Under the pieces are notes generated by a model that saw only the letters and a program-made list of their open reading frames with translations, did no database searches and was not told the DNA's origin. From positions 1 through 38,510 of the forward strand of contig JAJRQU010000156.1 of the NCBI GenBank assembly GCA_024280095.1: 38,510 nucleotides of DNA, given 5' to 3'. How positions within the stretch are numbered: the first letter of the stretch is position 1; every line of letters starts with the position of its first letter. The position numbers and the translations under genes were made by a program. This document shows, in pieces, positions 1 to 10,651 of the stretch. The stretch is from Alphaproteobacteria bacterium (GTDB lineage: Bacteria > Pseudomonadota > Alphaproteobacteria > Sphingomonadales > Emcibacteraceae).

Positions 1-619
1 ACCCTATCCCTTGGAAGGTTGAAAATTGGGATTGTCCGCCCGGCCGCCGATAAAAAATCACCATATAGCGGGCGACCTCTCTGGCCATTTCCTTGCCCAT
101 ATCTTCTTCAATCAAGGACAGAGCCAAATCCATGCCGGCGGTAACACCTGCGGACGTTATGACATTCCCTTGGCGGATATATAAGGCGTCCGGCTCAACG
201 CTAAGTTTTGGGTTCTTCTTTTGCAATTGATCCGCATAGGCCCAATGAGTGGTCACCCTTTTCCCGTCAAGCAAACCGGCTTCGGATAATATATAGGCGC
301 CGGTGCAAATGGAAATCAAGCGATCAACATTATGAGCCTCCTGCTTTAAAAAATGGATCAATGTGTGATCTTTGGCGGCGGATATGGTGCCATTACCGCC
401 GGAAATAATCAGGCTGTGGCTGGTGGTATATTCACGCAGGGGCCGCGTTTCCATGATCATACCGCAGGTCGAACGGCATGTGCCGCCGTTTGCTGTATAA
501 TAATCTATTTCATAAAATGCTTTTTCGGCGATATCATTGACGCTGCTGAATATTTGCGCGGGGCCGGATACGTCAAGTATTTGGAAATGATTGAAAAGGA
601 TGAAAGCAATTTTTTTCAT
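1..619 (-). CDS. GlxA-family transcriptional regulator, N-terminal DJ-1/PfpI-like domain (truncated by window edge)
   Basis: Manual minus-strand translation: MKKIAFILFNHFQILDVSGPAQIFSSV...SICTGAYILSEAGLLDGKRVTTHWAYADQL...VTSAGVTAGMDLALSLIEEDMGKEMAREVARYMVIFYRRPGGQSQFS. This is open to the window edge, so it is absent from the ORF track. Typical GlxA-type DJ-1 domain; the AraC HTH would lie outside the window. Confidence 0.85.
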   Translation of the reverse strand, partial: MKKIAFILFNHFQILDVSGPAQIFSSVNDIAEKAFYEIDYYTANGGTCRSTCGMIMETRPLREYTTSHSLIISGGNGTISAAKDHTLIHFLKQEAHNVDRLISICTGAYILSEAGLLDGKRVTTHWAYADQLQKKNPKLSVEPDALYIRQGNVITSAGVTAGMDLALSLIEEDMGKEMAREVARYMVIFYRRPGGQSQFSTFQGIG

Positions 620-638
620 AATTTTATCCGAGCAAGCT

Positions 639-1004
639 TTAAATCAAGAAACGTTTAAATTCTCGAAGCGCGTAATATACAATGCCGATGACTAATATAA
701 ATTCAATGATCGCCCGCGGCCAATAACTCAAACTGCTGATGGTGGCATAGGTGATGGCCGCGCTGAGCATGAATATACCAAGATAAATAATCCAGCCCAG
801 TTTTTCTTTATCCTGTAATTCCCGCAGCCATTGGCCGCGCGGCGACGACCGCCAGATTCGCAGACCAATATATAAAGCAAGGGCAAAGGTTATAAATTGT
901 GACCCAACATATTTAAACTGGGCAGGCAGGGGCCAGAAAACAACCGATATGATAATGATGGCCGTCAAAATAAGGACTGGTTTTTTATAGGGTCGTATAT
1001 TCAT
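639..1004 (-). CDS. Small multi-pass membrane protein, hypothetical
   Basis: ORF with several hydrophobic segments (VLILTAIIIISVVFWPL, ITFALALYIGL, LGWIIYLGIFMLSAAITYA, AIIEFILVIGIVYYAL). Start chosen at MNIRPYKK. Confidence 0.55.
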   Translation of the reverse strand: MNIRPYKKPVLILTAIIIISVVFWPLPAQFKYVGSQFITFALALYIGLRIWRSSPRGQWLRELQDKEKLGWIIYLGIFMLSAAITYATISSLSYWPRAIIEFILVIGIVYYALREFKRFLI

Positions 1005-1178
1005 CACTGGTGCCCAATATGTCACTTAAGCTTTGCGCAATGCTATTGCGGGACGGGCCTCTGCTCAAGCCTTTTGCGATGAAATGGCGTAAATCGTGGG
1101 TAATATGTCATTTTCGCCATAATTTTTTTGTTCATAATGAAATTTCGATCAAAAATTGAAATAGATAAAGGAAAAAAA

Positions 1179-1781
1179 ATGTTCACAGTTGGTATTATAT
1201 TATTTGATGATTTTGAAGAATTAGACGCTATCGGCCCATGGGAAGTATTTCGGGTTGCTGAAGAATTGTTGCAAGAGAAGAAGGGGGAAAATCTCACATG
1301 TGAGATGACGTCTCTTTGGGGAGAAAAGGTCATTGCCAAAAAGGGACTTAGGCTTGATGTCCATAATAAGCTGACCAAAGACAGCCGCTATGATTTAATT
1401 CTATTGCCGGGCGGTGAGGGCAGCCGCGCGATAATAGCCGATGAGGCTGCCATGGAAACCATTACCCATGTGGCAGGCCATTCATCATGGGTCACCAGCG
1501 TATGCACAGGGTCGCTGGTTTATGCGGCGGCAGGGTTATTGAAGAATAAAAAATGTACCAGCCATCATATGTGCCTTGAAATGTTAAAACAGATCAGCCC
1601 CACAAGTGACGTCATCTCTAACAGCCGCTTTGTTCAAGACGGCAATATGGTGACATCGGCCGGTGTATCGGCGGGCATTGATATGTCCCTATGGCTGGTT
1701 GGTCAAATATTTTCGCCTGAACTAGCCCGAAAAGTGCAACATTTTATGGAATATTATCCCAAACCGCCTTATGCGGACTAA
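1179..1781 (+). CDS. DJ-1/PfpI family protein (isonitrile hydratase-like)
   Basis: MFTVGIILFDDFEELDAIGPWEVFRVAEE...LILLPGGEGSR...TSVCTGSLVYAAAGLLKNKKCTSHH. Nucleophile-elbow Cys (VCTGS) and DJ-1 fold signatures. Confidence 0.85.
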   Translation: MFTVGIILFDDFEELDAIGPWEVFRVAEELLQEKKGENLTCEMTSLWGEKVIAKKGLRLDVHNKLTKDSRYDLILLPGGEGSRAIIADEAAMETITHVAGHSSWVTSVCTGSLVYAAAGLLKNKKCTSHHMCLEMLKQISPTSDVISNSRFVQDGNMVTSAGVSAGIDMSLWLVGQIFSPELARKVQHFMEYYPKPPYAD

Positions 1782-2062
1782 GGATTCTGGTGATCTGCTT
1801 TGTCTGTTTTCTTGCCTGAAATATGAGCGGCAGTTGATAAGGTTGCTGAATATTACGGCATAATGTTTCTGCGTCACAATTAGGACAGATTACGCCTTTA
1901 ACATAAACCGCAGTATGAAAATACCAATAACGGCTTATTTTACATAGGCTTAGCTATTGGTTTAAAATGCTAATATGATGCTAATTATAAATTGGCATGA
2001 TTATTGAAAAGAAGTGATCAGGCAGAAAAATTCTGTCATGAATCTAAAATAAGGAGAGAGAC

Positions 2063-2761
2063 GTGCTCACACGAACAAAGGCATTATTCACCACAATATT
2101 ATTTGCAGGAACCTTAAGTGCAGCTCTGCCGGCACAAGCCGAAGAAACGGGCTTTCTTGGCGGCGAATTAAGTGCCAATATTTCCATACTGAATGATTAT
2201 CGTTTTCGCGGTGTATCATTGAATGATGAGGATTACGCCCTGCAAGGCGGTATTGACTGGAGCCATGAAAGCGGTTTTTATGTTGGCACATGGGCGTCCA
2301 ATATTTCAGATTTTAACGGATCTACGATGGAAACGGACTATTATGCGGGTTTTGCCGGTGAAGTGAACGGTATGAGCTATGATGTTGGTGGGTTACTCTA
2401 TAGTTACCCGGGCGGCACCAACACAGATTATTTTGAGGTATATGGCTCTGTTGGTATGGATCTTGGGTTTGTTTCTGCGACGATTGGCAGTAATTATGCC
2501 TTTAGCAGCGAAAATCTGGCCAATGAGGATAATCTCTATATCTATACCAAAGGCGATGTGGTTATTCCTGATACCCAATTAACGCTTAATCTGCATTTGG
2601 GTTATGAAGATGGGGCTTTTGCCAATAAAAAATGGGATTGGCTTGTCGGGGTATCCTATAATTTCCAAGGGCTTGATCTGGGCGTATCTTATATTGACAC
2701 CAATATTGACGGAGAGACTTCTGATGCGGCTGTTGTCTTTAGCGTCGGGGCCAGTTTCTAA
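2063..2761 (+). CDS. TorF-family putative porin (TIGR02001-like outer membrane protein)
   Basis: Signal peptide (MLTRTKALFTTILFAGTLSAALPAQA), beta-barrel pattern LSANISILNDYRFRGVSLNDEDYALQGGIDW, terminal SVGASF. GTG start preceded by aaggagagag RBS. Confidence 0.8.
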   Translation: MLTRTKALFTTILFAGTLSAALPAQAEETGFLGGELSANISILNDYRFRGVSLNDEDYALQGGIDWSHESGFYVGTWASNISDFNGSTMETDYYAGFAGEVNGMSYDVGGLLYSYPGGTNTDYFEVYGSVGMDLGFVSATIGSNYAFSSENLANEDNLYIYTKGDVVIPDTQLTLNLHLGYEDGAFANKKWDWLVGVSYNFQGLDLGVSYIDTNIDGETSDAAVVFSVGASF

Positions 2762-2781
2762 GTTTTAAGAATAATACAAGA

Positions 2782-2813
2782 AAGCCGGCTGAATATTCAG
2801 CCGGCTTTTTTTA
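2782..2813 (+). terminator. Rho-independent terminator after porin gene
   Basis: aaGCCGGCTGAATATTCAGCCGGCtttttttatt: near-perfect GC-rich stem followed by T-run. Confidence 0.85.
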
Positions 2814-2834
2814 TTCACTTTTTACTCACTTTTT

Positions 2835-4199
2835 TTACTCTCCGGCGATCATCATGCCATCAATACGCAGGGTCGGCGCGTCGGTGCCATATTTAATCAC
2901 CAGATCATTGGCGGCGGTCATATTCAGGAACATATCCTTTAAATTGCCGGCAATGGTCACTTCATTCACGGGGTAAGTAAGCTTGCCATCCTCAATCCAG
3001 AAACCGCCAGCCCCCCGGCTATAATCACCGGTAATGCCATTAACCCCCATGCCAATCAGATCAGTGATATAAAAGCCCGACTTTATATCCTGCATTAATT
3101 CTTCGGGGCTTAAAATGCCGGGGGACATATAAAGATTGGTTGATGAGGGGGACGGCGGCGATGACGTGCCGCGGCTTGCCCGGCCATTCGCGGTCAGGCC
3201 CAGTTGCCGTGCGCTTGCGCTATCCAATGTCCAGCATCTTAAGATACCATCCGTTATTATGTCGAGCCTGTCGTTGCGGCAGCCCTCGCCGTCAAAAGGC
3301 TTTGAGGATGGCCCGCGCACCATATGCGGATCGTCAATGACCGAAATACCGCTTTTGAAAATCTGGGCATCCATACTGTCTTTCAGGAAACTGGTGCCGC
3401 GCGCGATGCCTTGTCCATTGATGGCACCGGCCAGATGGCCTAAAAGACTGCGCGATACTCTGGGGTCAAATATGACAGGCACATTACATGTTTTGGCCTT
3501 GCGTGGGCCAAGGCGGCGCAGGGCCTTTGTCGCGGCGTCCTGCCCGATTTCTATGGGCGCTCTTAAGTCGGCGAAATGCCGTTTCGACGAATAGGCATAG
3601 TCTCGTTCCATGGTATCGTCCTTGCCGGCGATGACCGATATGCTTAAAGAGAAATGGCTGGAAGGGTAACTGCCGGAAAAACCATTGCTGTTGGCGGTGG
3701 CGATAAGGCCTTTGCTGAAGGCCGCGCTCGCCCCTTCTGAATTGGTGATGCCGCTTGTCCCCAGCGCAACATCTTCGATGACACTTGCCAGCATTTTTAA
3801 TTCATCGGCGGACTTTTCAGTTTTATCATAAAGATCAAGATCAGGTATATCAGCCGCCTTTATGGCCAAAAGACCGGGGTCCGCAAGACCGGCATAGGGG
3901 TCTTCCGGCGCGTTCTTTGCCATGTCAACAGCCCGCTCAATCAATTGGTCAAAGATGTGATTGCCAATATCACTGGATGAAACGATCGCCTGCTTTTTCC
4001 CCACCAGAACCCGCAGGCCAAGGTCGGTAGATTCGGCGCGCTCCACATCTTCGAGCTTGCCAAGCCGCCAGGAGACAGATTCAGACTGGCCCGAATAAAT
4101 CACCGCATCACAGGCATCCGCGCCGGCCTTTTGGGCGGCCTTCATCAGATAGTCAAGCTTTTCAAGATATTGTTCAGACAGGTCTTTATAATCAGTCAT
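2835..4199 (-). CDS. pmbA: TldD/PmbA family metallopeptidase-like protein
   Basis: 454-aa ORF; motifs ...[25 protein letters not shown]-like N-terminus, [39 protein letters not shown] and [38 protein letters not shown] are characteristic of PmbA. Confidence 0.93.
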   Translation of the reverse strand: MTDYKDLSEQYLEKLDYLMKAAQKAGADACDAVIYSGQSESVSWRLGKLEDVERAESTDLGLRVLVGKKQAIVSSSDIGNHIFDQLIERAVDMAKNAPEDPYAGLADPGLLAIKAADIPDLDLYDKTEKSADELKMLASVIEDVALGTSGITNSEGASAAFSKGLIATANSNGFSGSYPSSHFSLSISVIAGKDDTMERDYAYSSKRHFADLRAPIEIGQDAATKALRRLGPRKAKTCNVPVIFDPRVSRSLLGHLAGAINGQGIARGTSFLKDSMDAQIFKSGISVIDDPHMVRGPSSKPFDGEGCRNDRLDIITDGILRCWTLDSASARQLGLTANGRASRGTSSPPSPSSTNLYMSPGILSPEELMQDIKSGFYITDLIGMGVNGITGDYSRGAGGFWIEDGKLTYPVNEVTIAGNLKDMFLNMTAANDLVIKYGTDAPTLRIDGMMIAGE

Positions 4200-5715
4200 C
4201 TTCTCTCATTTTCCATATGGGTTTGCCAGAGGTCGGCAGATTAAGATTGTGCCATTTTTCCGTTACGCGGTCGATGATCTCCTGATCCATGGCGATTTCC
4301 TCTCCCCATTCCCGGTTACTTTCTCCGGGGAATTTATTGGTGGCATCCAGGCCGATTTTGCCGCCAAGGCCAGAGACAGGTGAGGCAAAATCCAGATAAT
4401 CTATGGGCGTATTTTCAACCAGCGTGGTGTCCCTGACCGGATCCATGCGGGTTGACATGGCCCACATGACATCCTTCCAGTCACGGCAATTAATATCGTC
4501 GTCAACCACAATGATAAATTTTGTATACATAAATTGTCTGAGGTATGACCACGTGCCCATCATAATGCGTTTGGCATGGCCCGCATAACCTTTTTTGATA
4601 GAAATCACCGCGATTCGGTAAGAACATCCTTCCGGCGGCAACCAGAAATCAACAATTTCCGGGAACTGTTGTTGCAGAAGCGGAATGAAAACTTCATTGA
4701 GAGCCTCGCCCAATATTGACGGCTCGTCCGGCGGCCTTCCGGTATAGGTCGACAGGTAAATGGGGTCTTTGCGCATGGTGATGGCCGAGAGGGTGAAAAC
4801 CGGAAATTGTTCGACACTATTGTAATATCCCGTGTGATCGCCGTAGGGGCCTTCGTCCCGATAATCATCCAGCGACACATGGCCTTCAAGCACGATTTCA
4901 GCCGTTGCGGGAACCTTTAAAGGGATTGTTTTGCAATTGACCAGTATGGTTTTCTTGCCGCGCATCAAGCCGGCGAATTGATATTCGGACAGCGTTTCCG
5001 GCACGGGCGTGACCGCCCCCAATATTGTTGCGGGATCCGCGCCCAGCACAATGGCAACGGGCAGGGGCTCTGACTTTTTTTCTTTCCAGCGGCGCAGATG
5101 CTGCGCCCCGCCCCGGTGCTTTAACCAGCGCATCAAGGTTTGGGTTTTGTTTAAAACCTGCATGCGGTAAATGCCAAGATTAAAATCATCTTCGCGGGAA
5201 TTGCTTGGCCCTTTGGTCACCACAAGGGGCCATGTTATCAAGGGGGCCGGCTCTCCCGGCCAGCAGCCCTGAACGGGCAGTTGGCTCAAGTCCATGTCAT
5301 CCCCCGTCAGGACAATATCGTGGACAGGGGCTTTTTTAACGGTTTTGGGTTTTGCATTCATCGCCTGTTTTAAAATGGGCAACATGCGGAGGGCATCTTT
5401 AAAGCCGCTTGGTGGTTCGGGCTGGCGCAGGAAAGCCATCGTTTCGCCCAATGCCCTTAATTCGGACGGCTGCCTGTTCATACCCCATGCGACCCGCTCG
5501 ACCGTGCCAAAAAGATTGACCAGAACGGGCATGTCGCTTTTGCTGCCATCGGCCTTTATGACATTTTCAAACAGGATAGCCGGCCCGCCTTCGGCGAGAA
5601 CGCGGGTTTGAATTTCGGTCATTTCCAGTTCGGTACTGACTTCTTCAGTCACGCGTACCAAACGACCTTCTTTTTCCAGATGGGCAATGAAATCCCTGAG
5701 CGATGAATAAGACAT
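4192..5715 (-). CDS. ubiD: UbiD family decarboxylase (4-hydroxy-3-polyprenylbenzoate decarboxylase)
   Basis: 507-aa [25 protein letters not shown]...[20 protein letters not shown]...[12 protein letters not shown]...[18 protein letters not shown]. Confidence 0.95.
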   Translation of the reverse strand: MSYSSLRDFIAHLEKEGRLVRVTEEVSTELEMTEIQTRVLAEGGPAILFENVIKADGSKSDMPVLVNLFGTVERVAWGMNRQPSELRALGETMAFLRQPEPPSGFKDALRMLPILKQAMNAKPKTVKKAPVHDIVLTGDDMDLSQLPVQGCWPGEPAPLITWPLVVTKGPSNSREDDFNLGIYRMQVLNKTQTLMRWLKHRGGAQHLRRWKEKKSEPLPVAIVLGADPATILGAVTPVPETLSEYQFAGLMRGKKTILVNCKTIPLKVPATAEIVLEGHVSLDDYRDEGPYGDHTGYYNSVEQFPVFTLSAITMRKDPIYLSTYTGRPPDEPSILGEALNEVFIPLLQQQFPEIVDFWLPPEGCSYRIAVISIKKGYAGHAKRIMMGTWSYLRQFMYTKFIIVVDDDINCRDWKDVMWAMSTRMDPVRDTTLVENTPIDYLDFASPVSGLGGKIGLDATNKFPGESNREWGEEIAMDQEIIDRVTEKWHNLNLPTSGKPIWKMREDD

Positions 5716-5782
5716 AAAATTGTTATAGGGGAAATGGCATTACGGGAAAAGGGCTTTTGTTTCTTCTGGTAAACTAATGACT

Positions 5783-5812
5783 AAAAAAGGCCCTCATGAT
5801 GATGAGAGCCTT
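5783..5812 (-). terminator. Rho-independent terminator downstream of ppa
   Basis: Minus-strand AAGGCTCTCATCATCATGAGGGCCTTTTTT: stem with one wobble, followed by T-run. Confidence 0.75.
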
Positions 5813-5832
5813 CATTATTGATGACCGGAAGG

Positions 5833-6381
5833 TTAGGCGTCCCGGTCGGGGGAGTTTTTCGCCCGTTCAATGCCTTCAAGGATTTTCTGTTTGGCGACCT
5901 CCGGGCCATGCCATCCGGAAATTTTGACCCATTTGTCTTTTTCTAGATCCTTGTAATGGGTAAAGAAATGTTCAATCTGCCGAAGCAGGATTTCCGGCAG
6001 ATCCGTATAGGTGTGAATATCTTTGTAAGTCGGATCTGTTTTCAGGTCTGGCACCGCAAGAATTTTTTCGTCGCCGCCGGCTTCATCTTCCATCAGCAAT
6101 ACGCCGATGGGCCGCGCGCGGATCACGCATCCCGGCACAAGGGACGCGCCGACAACAACCATAACATCGCAGGGGTCGCCATCCTCGGACAGGGTATGGG
6201 GCATGTAACCATAATTTGTGGGATAACGCATTGGCGTGTGCAAAATACGGTCAACAAGGATTGCGCCGCTTCGTTTGTGCATTTCGTATTTTACCGGCTC
6301 CCCGCCTGAGGGGACTTCGATGATGACATTGATTTCTTCCGGCGGGTTAAGGCCGGCACTGATTTTACTGACGAAGGGCAT
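5833..6381 (-). CDS. ppa: Inorganic diphosphatase (family I soluble PPase)
   Basis: [34 protein letters not shown]...[35 protein letters not shown]: family I PPase signature DGDPCDVMV. Confidence 0.97.
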   Translation of the reverse strand: MPFVSKISAGLNPPEEINVIIEVPSGGEPVKYEMHKRSGAILVDRILHTPMRYPTNYGYMPHTLSEDGDPCDVMVVVGASLVPGCVIRARPIGVLLMEDEAGGDEKILAVPDLKTDPTYKDIHTYTDLPEILLRQIEHFFTHYKDLEKDKWVKISGWHGPEVAKQKILEGIERAKNSPDRDA

Positions 6382-6462
6382 TGAGATTCACCTGTTACAT
6401 GTTAAATTCTATTGCGGCGCAATATAACTATTATAATTATTTTGTCAGTATTTTTTTTGATA

Positions 6463-6490
6463 AAAAAGCCCCGCAAGATGCGGGGCTTTA
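6463..6490 (-). terminator. Rho-independent terminator downstream of hppA
   Basis: Minus-strand aaagCCCCGCATCTTGCGGGGCtttttta. Confidence 0.85.
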
Positions 6491-6520
6491 ATCATAGGAT
6501 ATAATCGTTGCTTTAAAAGC

Positions 6521-8614
6521 CTACATGTATTTTGCCACGATAGCCACCAGAAGAATCGCCACGATATTGACAATTTTAATCAGGGGATTAATCGCCGGGC
6601 CGGCGGTATCCTTGTAAGGATCACCAACCGTATCGCCTGTTATGGCGGCTTTATGGGCGTCAGAGCCCTTGCCACCGTGGTTGCCGTCCTCGATGTATTT
6701 TTTGGCATTGTCCCAAGCGCCGCCGCCAGATGTCATCGAAATAGCTAGGAATAATCCGGTAATGATGGTTCCCATGAGCATGGCGCCCAGAGCCTGAAAA
6801 GCTGAAACCATGTCGCCGCTTACCCAATATGTTACAAAGAACAAGGCAACCGGTGCCAAAATCGGCAACAAGGACGGCAAGATCATTTCTTTAATCGCCG
6901 CCTTGGTCAACAGGTCAACCGCTTTGCCATATTCAGGCTTTGCCGTGCCTTCCATGATGCCTTTGATCTCCCGGAACTGACGGCGAACTTCGACCACCAC
7001 ACTGGCCGCCGCCCGCCCCACAGCCAACATGGTCATGGAGGCAAACAGATAAGGCAGCATACCCCCAATAAACAGGCCAATCACGATGAAGGGATTCTGC
7101 AATGAGAAGGCTATATCGCTATATTGCGGCAGATAATGGGTAATTTCCTCGGTAAAGGCTGCGAAAAGAACCAATGCGGCAAGGCCGGCTGACCCAATGG
7201 CATAACCTTTGGTGACGGCTTTGGTTGTATTGCCAACCGCGTCAAGCTTGTCCGTTGTGACGCGAACATCTTCGGGCAGCTTAGCCATTTCGGCGATGCC
7301 GCCGGCATTATCTGTTACCGGGCCATAAGCATCCAGCGCAACAACCATACCTGCCAGTGACAACATGGCGGTTGCCGCAATGGCAATACCAAACAAACCC
7401 GCTTGGCTGAAGGCGATAAAAATACCGCCGCAAATCACAATCACCGGCATGGCTGTTGATTCCATGGAAATGGCCAAGCCTTGGATGACATTGGTACCAT
7501 GACCTGTTTCAGAGGCCTCTGCGATGACCCGCACAGGACGATATTCTGTGCTGGTGTAATATTCTGTAATCCAGACCACAAGGGCGGTAATACCAAGGCC
7601 GGTCAGAACGCACCAGAATATGCTGAGGGTTGACAATGTGCTGCCGTCGACCAATTCAATATTATTGAAGAAGTCATATTGTGTCAGCATGCCATATATC
7701 AACGCCGCAGAAATAACCGCGCTCCAGATCAGGCCTTTATACAAGGCCCCCATGATATTTTCCGAGCCTTTTTTCATTTTGACAAAGAAGGTGCCGGCAA
7801 TTGATCCAATGATGCTTAACGCGCCGATCATAAGCGGCAGCAGCATCATTTTTTCGACAGAACCTGCGGCAAAAGCGCTGGCGGCAATGAGCATGGTAGC
7901 GACAATTGTCACCGCATATGTTTCAAACAGATCAGCGGCCATGCCGGCGCAGTCGCCCACATTATCGCCCACATTATCCGCTATTGTTGCTGGATTTCGG
8001 GGATCATCTTCGGGAATGCCGGCCTCGACTTTACCCACCATATCGCCGCCTACATCGGCACCTTTGGTAAAGATGCCGCCGCCAACGCGCGCGAATATTG
8101 AAATCAGGGACGCCCCGAAACCAAGGCCGATAAGCCCTTCCAGAGTATGGCGTGCATCCATCCCTGCGTTGATCATATAGATATAATAGACCGCAACACC
8201 AAGCAGGCCGAGGCCAACCACAAGCATACCCGTCACGGCGCCAGAGGTAAAGGCGATATCAAGTGCCTTGTTGATATTCTCAGATGCGGCCTGAGAGGTT
8301 CGCACATTTGCCCGAACAGAAACATTCATGCCGATATATCCGGCAATGCCAGATAAAATCGCCCCGGCGATAAAACCGATGGATACATGGCCGCCCAGCA
8401 GGAAATGCAGGGCAATGGCCACAATAATGCCGACGATACCGATGGCTTTATATTGACGGTTTAAATAGGCGGCGGCCCCTTCCTGAATGGCGGCGGCAAT
8501 TTCCTGCATGCGCTCATTGCCGGCATCAAAGGCCATGACCCGGCGTGTGGCATATATGCCATAAACAAGTGCGACAAGGCCGCACCCTACTATCATTAAA
8601 TATATATTCGTCAT
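6521..8614 (-). CDS. hppA: Membrane-bound H+-translocating pyrophosphatase, predicted K+-independent
   Basis: ORF 6521..8647, likely start [13 protein letters not shown]. Signature [77 protein letters not shown] carries Lys at the position typical of K+-independent enzymes. Confidence 0.96.
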   Translation of the reverse strand: MTNIYLMIVGCGLVALVYGIYATRRVMAFDAGNERMQEIAAAIQEGAAAYLNRQYKAIGIVGIIVAIALHFLLGGHVSIGFIAGAILSGIAGYIGMNVSVRANVRTSQAASENINKALDIAFTSGAVTGMLVVGLGLLGVAVYYIYMINAGMDARHTLEGLIGLGFGASLISIFARVGGGIFTKGADVGGDMVGKVEAGIPEDDPRNPATIADNVGDNVGDCAGMAADLFETYAVTIVATMLIAASAFAAGSVEKMMLLPLMIGALSIIGSIAGTFFVKMKKGSENIMGALYKGLIWSAVISAALIYGMLTQYDFFNNIELVDGSTLSTLSIFWCVLTGLGITALVVWITEYYTSTEYRPVRVIAEASETGHGTNVIQGLAISMESTAMPVIVICGGIFIAFSQAGLFGIAIAATAMLSLAGMVVALDAYGPVTDNAGGIAEMAKLPEDVRVTTDKLDAVGNTTKAVTKGYAIGSAGLAALVLFAAFTEEITHYLPQYSDIAFSLQNPFIVIGLFIGGMLPYLFASMTMLAVGRAAASVVVEVRRQFREIKGIMEGTAKPEYGKAVDLLTKAAIKEMILPSLLPILAPVALFFVTYWVSGDMVSAFQALGAMLMGTIITGLFLAISMTSGGGAWDNAKKYIEDGNHGGKGSDAHKAAITGDTVGDPYKDTAGPAINPLIKIVNIVAILLVAIVAKYM

Positions 8615-8784
8615 ACTTCCCTCTGTTTTTTCTGTTGATTTTACCATTAACCCGCCTTATATGACGGTATTAAATAAACCTCTCCCTGATATTAGTGGCT
8701 TTAGACCCTGCACAATTATGTTGCGGAAAGCAAGAGTAGAATCTGCTTTTTGAGTTATAGCCTATATTCTATGACGAATATTTT

Positions 8785-9726
8785 TCAGGAAAAATGCCCC
8801 GCTAAAATGCCAAAAAACAAAATGATACCAAGGTGGTTATTGGACTTGAATAGCATCAGGCAATTGTCACTTTCATTCATCTTCAATGATTTTATTTGCC
8901 ATAGGCAATGACCGGCCATGACAAGGAGGGACAGGTAAAATAACGGACCAATGCTGGCCGCGAAACCCGCAATTGAAAATATGATTAACATGGTGCCATA
9001 AAAGAAGAATAACCATTTTGGCGTATTTTTACCAAGCTTCAGGGCGGTCGATTTAACGCCGATCAGGGCGTCATCTTCTTTATCCTGATGGGCATAAATT
9101 GTGTCATAACCAAGTGTCCAGAAGATGCCGCCGGCATAAAGCAATATGGCGGGCCAGGCGAGCCCGCCAGTGACCGCAGACCAGCCCATCAGCGCCCCCC
9201 AATTAAAGGTAAGGCCCAGCATAAGCTGCGGCCAATAGGTAAATCTTTTCATGAAGGGATAGGTCACCACCAGAAGGAGAGAGGCTATACCGAGCCATAT
9301 GGTATAAGAATTTAATTGCAACAGAATCACCAGACCGATCAGGCAAAGGCAAGCCAAAAACATTAGGGCTTGCAGGACGCTGACCCGGCCACTCGGCAAG
9401 GGACGGCCCTTGGTGCGGGCCACCAGGGCGTCATATTTTCGATCAGCCAAATCATTAACCACGCATCCTGCCCCGCGCATGATAAAGGCGCCAAAGGTAA
9501 AAAGCGCCATAAATTTTAGAGAAACTTGCCAATTTGCATTGATGACATGACTGGCGAGGGCAAGTGACCAGAGGCCCGGCCAAAGCAGAAGCCATGTGCC
9601 AATGGGCCGATCCGCCCGCATCAATTGCAGGTAGGGCCAGGCAAAGTCCGGTGATAATCTATTGACCCACCCCTGTTCCACCGTATCCTTTGGCGCATCG
9701 TTTAATCTATTTTTATTTTTTGCCAT
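8785..9726 (-). CDS. ubiA: 4-hydroxybenzoate octaprenyltransferase
   Basis: LMRADRPIGTWLLLWPGLWSLALA...GAFIMRGAGCVVNDLADRKYDALVARTKGRPLPSGRVS...YDTIYAHQDKEDDALIGVKSTAL: UbiA NDxxDxxxD and YAxQDxxDD motifs. Confidence 0.97.
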   Translation of the reverse strand: MAKNKNRLNDAPKDTVEQGWVNRLSPDFAWPYLQLMRADRPIGTWLLLWPGLWSLALASHVINANWQVSLKFMALFTFGAFIMRGAGCVVNDLADRKYDALVARTKGRPLPSGRVSVLQALMFLACLCLIGLVILLQLNSYTIWLGIASLLLVVTYPFMKRFTYWPQLMLGLTFNWGALMGWSAVTGGLAWPAILLYAGGIFWTLGYDTIYAHQDKEDDALIGVKSTALKLGKNTPKWLFFFYGTMLIIFSIAGFAASIGPLFYLSLLVMAGHCLWQIKSLKMNESDNCLMLFKSNNHLGIILFFGILAGHFS

Positions 9727-9782
9727 TTGTCTTACTTAGGGTAAAAATCTATAATTGGCAAAAATATAATAAAGAGGATGTG

Positions 9783-10553
9783 ATGTCGAATAATATTAAA
9801 GCCCGCCTTTATGTGGAGCATGATTTAAGGGCGGGCGGGAAAATATTGCTTGAGGGCAATCAGGGGTATTATCTGGTCAATGTCATACGCCTGAAGGCCG
9901 CAGACCATATTCTGTTGTTTAATGGCCGACAGGGCGAATGGCTCGCGGAAATAACCAATATCGGCAAGGGCCGCGCGGTTGTTGTTGTTGAGCAAATCGT
10001 AATGGCGCAGAAGCCGGAACCTGATCTGTGGTATCTTTTTGCGCCCCTTAAAAAAGCACGAATTGATTATATGGTGCAAAAGGCAACGGAGCTTGGCGTG
10101 TCGCTCATTCGCCCTGTCCTGACGGCGCGTACCAATTTTGATCGCTTAAAAGAAGATGAACTCCGCCTGCAGGCCATTGAGGCTGCGGAACAATGTGAGC
10201 GTTTCACCGTACCAATTATCGAACCGATGATAAAATTGACGCCGCTCCTGAACGATTGGCCCGAGGATAGATTGTTGATGTTTTGTGACGAGGAAGGCGA
10301 GGGGGATCAAAACACTTTCCCCGTGGGCCGCGCCATGGATGAGGTCGCCGCATGGCAGGATCGCCCCAAAAAATGGGCCATCCTGATCGGGCCGGAGGGG
10401 GGATTCGCGCCGGAGGAACGCCGGCTCATCCGCAGTAAAGCCAATGTGGTTCCCGTGACATTAGGCCCAAGAATCTTGCGGGCGGATACCGCCGCCATCG
10501 CCGCCATTGCCTTATGGCAGTCTTATGCAGGGGATTGGCGGCCAGAGGATTGA
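9783..10553 (+). CDS. rsmE: 16S rRNA (uracil(1498)-N(3))-methyltransferase
   Basis: ORF 9690..10553, start at MSNNIKARLYVEHDL. C-terminal SPOUT motif ILIGPEGGFAPEERRLI...VTLGPRILRADTAAIAAIALWQ. Confidence 0.95.
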   Translation: MSNNIKARLYVEHDLRAGGKILLEGNQGYYLVNVIRLKAADHILLFNGRQGEWLAEITNIGKGRAVVVVEQIVMAQKPEPDLWYLFAPLKKARIDYMVQKATELGVSLIRPVLTARTNFDRLKEDELRLQAIEAAEQCERFTVPIIEPMIKLTPLLNDWPEDRLLMFCDEEGEGDQNTFPVGRAMDEVAAWQDRPKKWAILIGPEGGFAPEERRLIRSKANVVPVTLGPRILRADTAAIAAIALWQSYAGDWRPED

Positions 10554-10651
10554 AGGTAAGGTAAAATTTCATTGACTCCCATCAAATTTTTTATCATCAT
10601 CCGCCCGAACATTTTGCAATGTTTTCCGAGGGGCGTTAGGGGTAAAAGAAC

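Noticed and set aside
1043-1378. 111-aa minus-strand ORF overlapping the DJ-1 gene
   Set aside because: Overlaps the supported DJ-1 CDS on the opposite strand; no RBS or domain.
3136-3594. 152-aa plus-strand ORF opposite pmbA
   Set aside because: Antisense to conserved pmbA, R/P/S-rich shadow ORF.
7620-8180. 186-aa plus-strand ORF opposite hppA
   Set aside because: Antisense to conserved hppA; low-complexity S/P/A-rich translation, no family match recognised.
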